From Rhizobiales bacterium UBA697 (GTDB lineage: Bacteria > Pseudomonadota > Alphaproteobacteria > Rhizobiales > Ancalomicrobiaceae), in contig DBMN01000009.1 in NCBI GenBank assembly GCA_002298965.1, forward strand, positions 1 through 5,314: 5,314 nucleotides of DNA. Reading direction: 5' to 3'. The notes under the pieces were generated by a model. That model worked only from the letters and a program-made list of their open reading frames with translations, was not told the DNA's origin and searched no databases. This document shows positions 5,067 to 5,314 of the stretch, in pieces. A program made the translations under genes and the position numbers. Positions within the stretch are counted from its first letter, which is position 1, and the number at the start of each line of letters is the position of its first letter.

Positions 5067-5314
5067 CGCGCCGCTCGCGCCCGCGCGAGGGCGTCTCGGG
5101 CAGCGGCCTGCGTCTCCTCGGGGCTGCCGCCGGCGGGGATGCGGTACCAGTCGATGGCGCCGGGATCGAGCGTCGTCTGGAAGGCGACCACCGCGGCGTC
5201 GGCGTCCGAGGCATCGTCGATGCGGGCACCGACGCGGGTCGCGGCGACGGCCGGGTCGACGTCGAGCCACAGGCCGACGAAGTCGGCCTCCGCCGCCTCG
5301 GCGATGGCGGCGAA
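5057..5314 (-). CDS. C-terminal part of a P-loop ATPase/kinase domain, probable bifunctional aminoglycoside phosphotransferase/ATP-binding protein (partial)
   Basis: The last 85 codons run to a TGA at 5059-5057 and the gene continues off the right edge in frame. Visible residues 11-18 (DFVGLWLD) form the strand typical of P-loop kinases of the gluconokinase/AAA_33 type. Then come an Arg-containing helix (TRVGAR), DDASDAD (33-39), a motif of these kinases, AAVVAFQ, and an IDWYRIPAGGSPEET segment with a final helix. This matches the C-terminal half of proteins joining an aminoglycoside phosphotransferase-like kinase domain to a P-loop ATPase domain. The Walker A motif and the phosphotransferase half are outside the window, so a stand-alone ATPase cannot be excluded. 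The substrate is unknown and the family name does not imply drug resistance. The gene converges on the Pat-like gene across a 261-base repeat-filled gap. Confidence 0.75.
   Translation of the reverse strand, partial: FAAIAEAAEADFVGLWLDVDPAVAATRVGARIDDASDADAAVVAFQTTLDPGAIDWYRIPAGGSPEETQAAARDALARARAARDH

Noticed and set aside
4887..5270. Minus-strand frame of 127 residues across the intergenic region and the last gene
   Set aside because: It is out of frame with the P-loop ATPase sequence, Arg/Gly-rich and without a motif. The SLTRQRGRVV it shares with another antisense frame only reflects the 35-bp DNA repeat.

Overview
The window is very GC-rich, with strong GC preference at third codon positions. 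Its protein families, together with a FixK/FNR-like box and CCCCTC/GAGGGG intergenic repeats, suggest an alphaproteobacterium, most likely of the Rhizobiales (Hyphomicrobiales). That placement is inference from composition and family recognition, since no marker gene is present.

Layout, left to right. (1) Bases 2-88 are the last 28 codons of a plus-strand gene, Pro/Ala-rich and ending in QGSLF, possibly the exonuclease VII large subunit. (2) Bases 108-887 encode an SDR-family protein whose usual catalytic Tyr and Lys are replaced. (3) The 135-base gap 888-1022 holds a fold-back at the SDR stop and an overlapping FixK/FNR-type box (TTGCGCTCGATCAA, 898-911). (4) Bases 1023-1883 encode a tandem-domain universal stress protein. 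(5) The gap 1884-2068 holds a perfect 8-bp GC hairpin just after the USP and a smaller hairpin before the next gene. (6) Bases 2069-4795 encode a 908-residue fusion of an NDP-forming acyl-CoA synthetase and a GNAT acetyltransferase, the architecture of Pat-type protein lysine acetyltransferases. (7) The convergent intergenic region 4796-5056 is full of repeats: a 35-bp exact direct repeat at both edges, two inverted copies of a palindromic repeat, and a strong G-quadruplex motif. (8) Bases 5057-5314 (minus strand) are the C-terminal end of a P-loop ATPase/kinase domain, probably the bifunctional aminoglycoside phosphotransferase/ATP-binding protein family.

How they may work together: a universal stress protein, a Pat-like acetyltransferase and the phosphotransferase/ATPase family are, as I recall, found near each other in low-oxygen or stress regulons of proteobacteria. 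The FixK/FNR-like box before the USP gene fits oxygen-responsive control of USP and perhaps of Pat. I see no clear novel defence or mobile system. The most unusual structure is the duplicated 35-bp segment carrying the stop codons of both convergent genes, which reads like the scar of an insertion or duplication between two genes whose ends once nearly touched.
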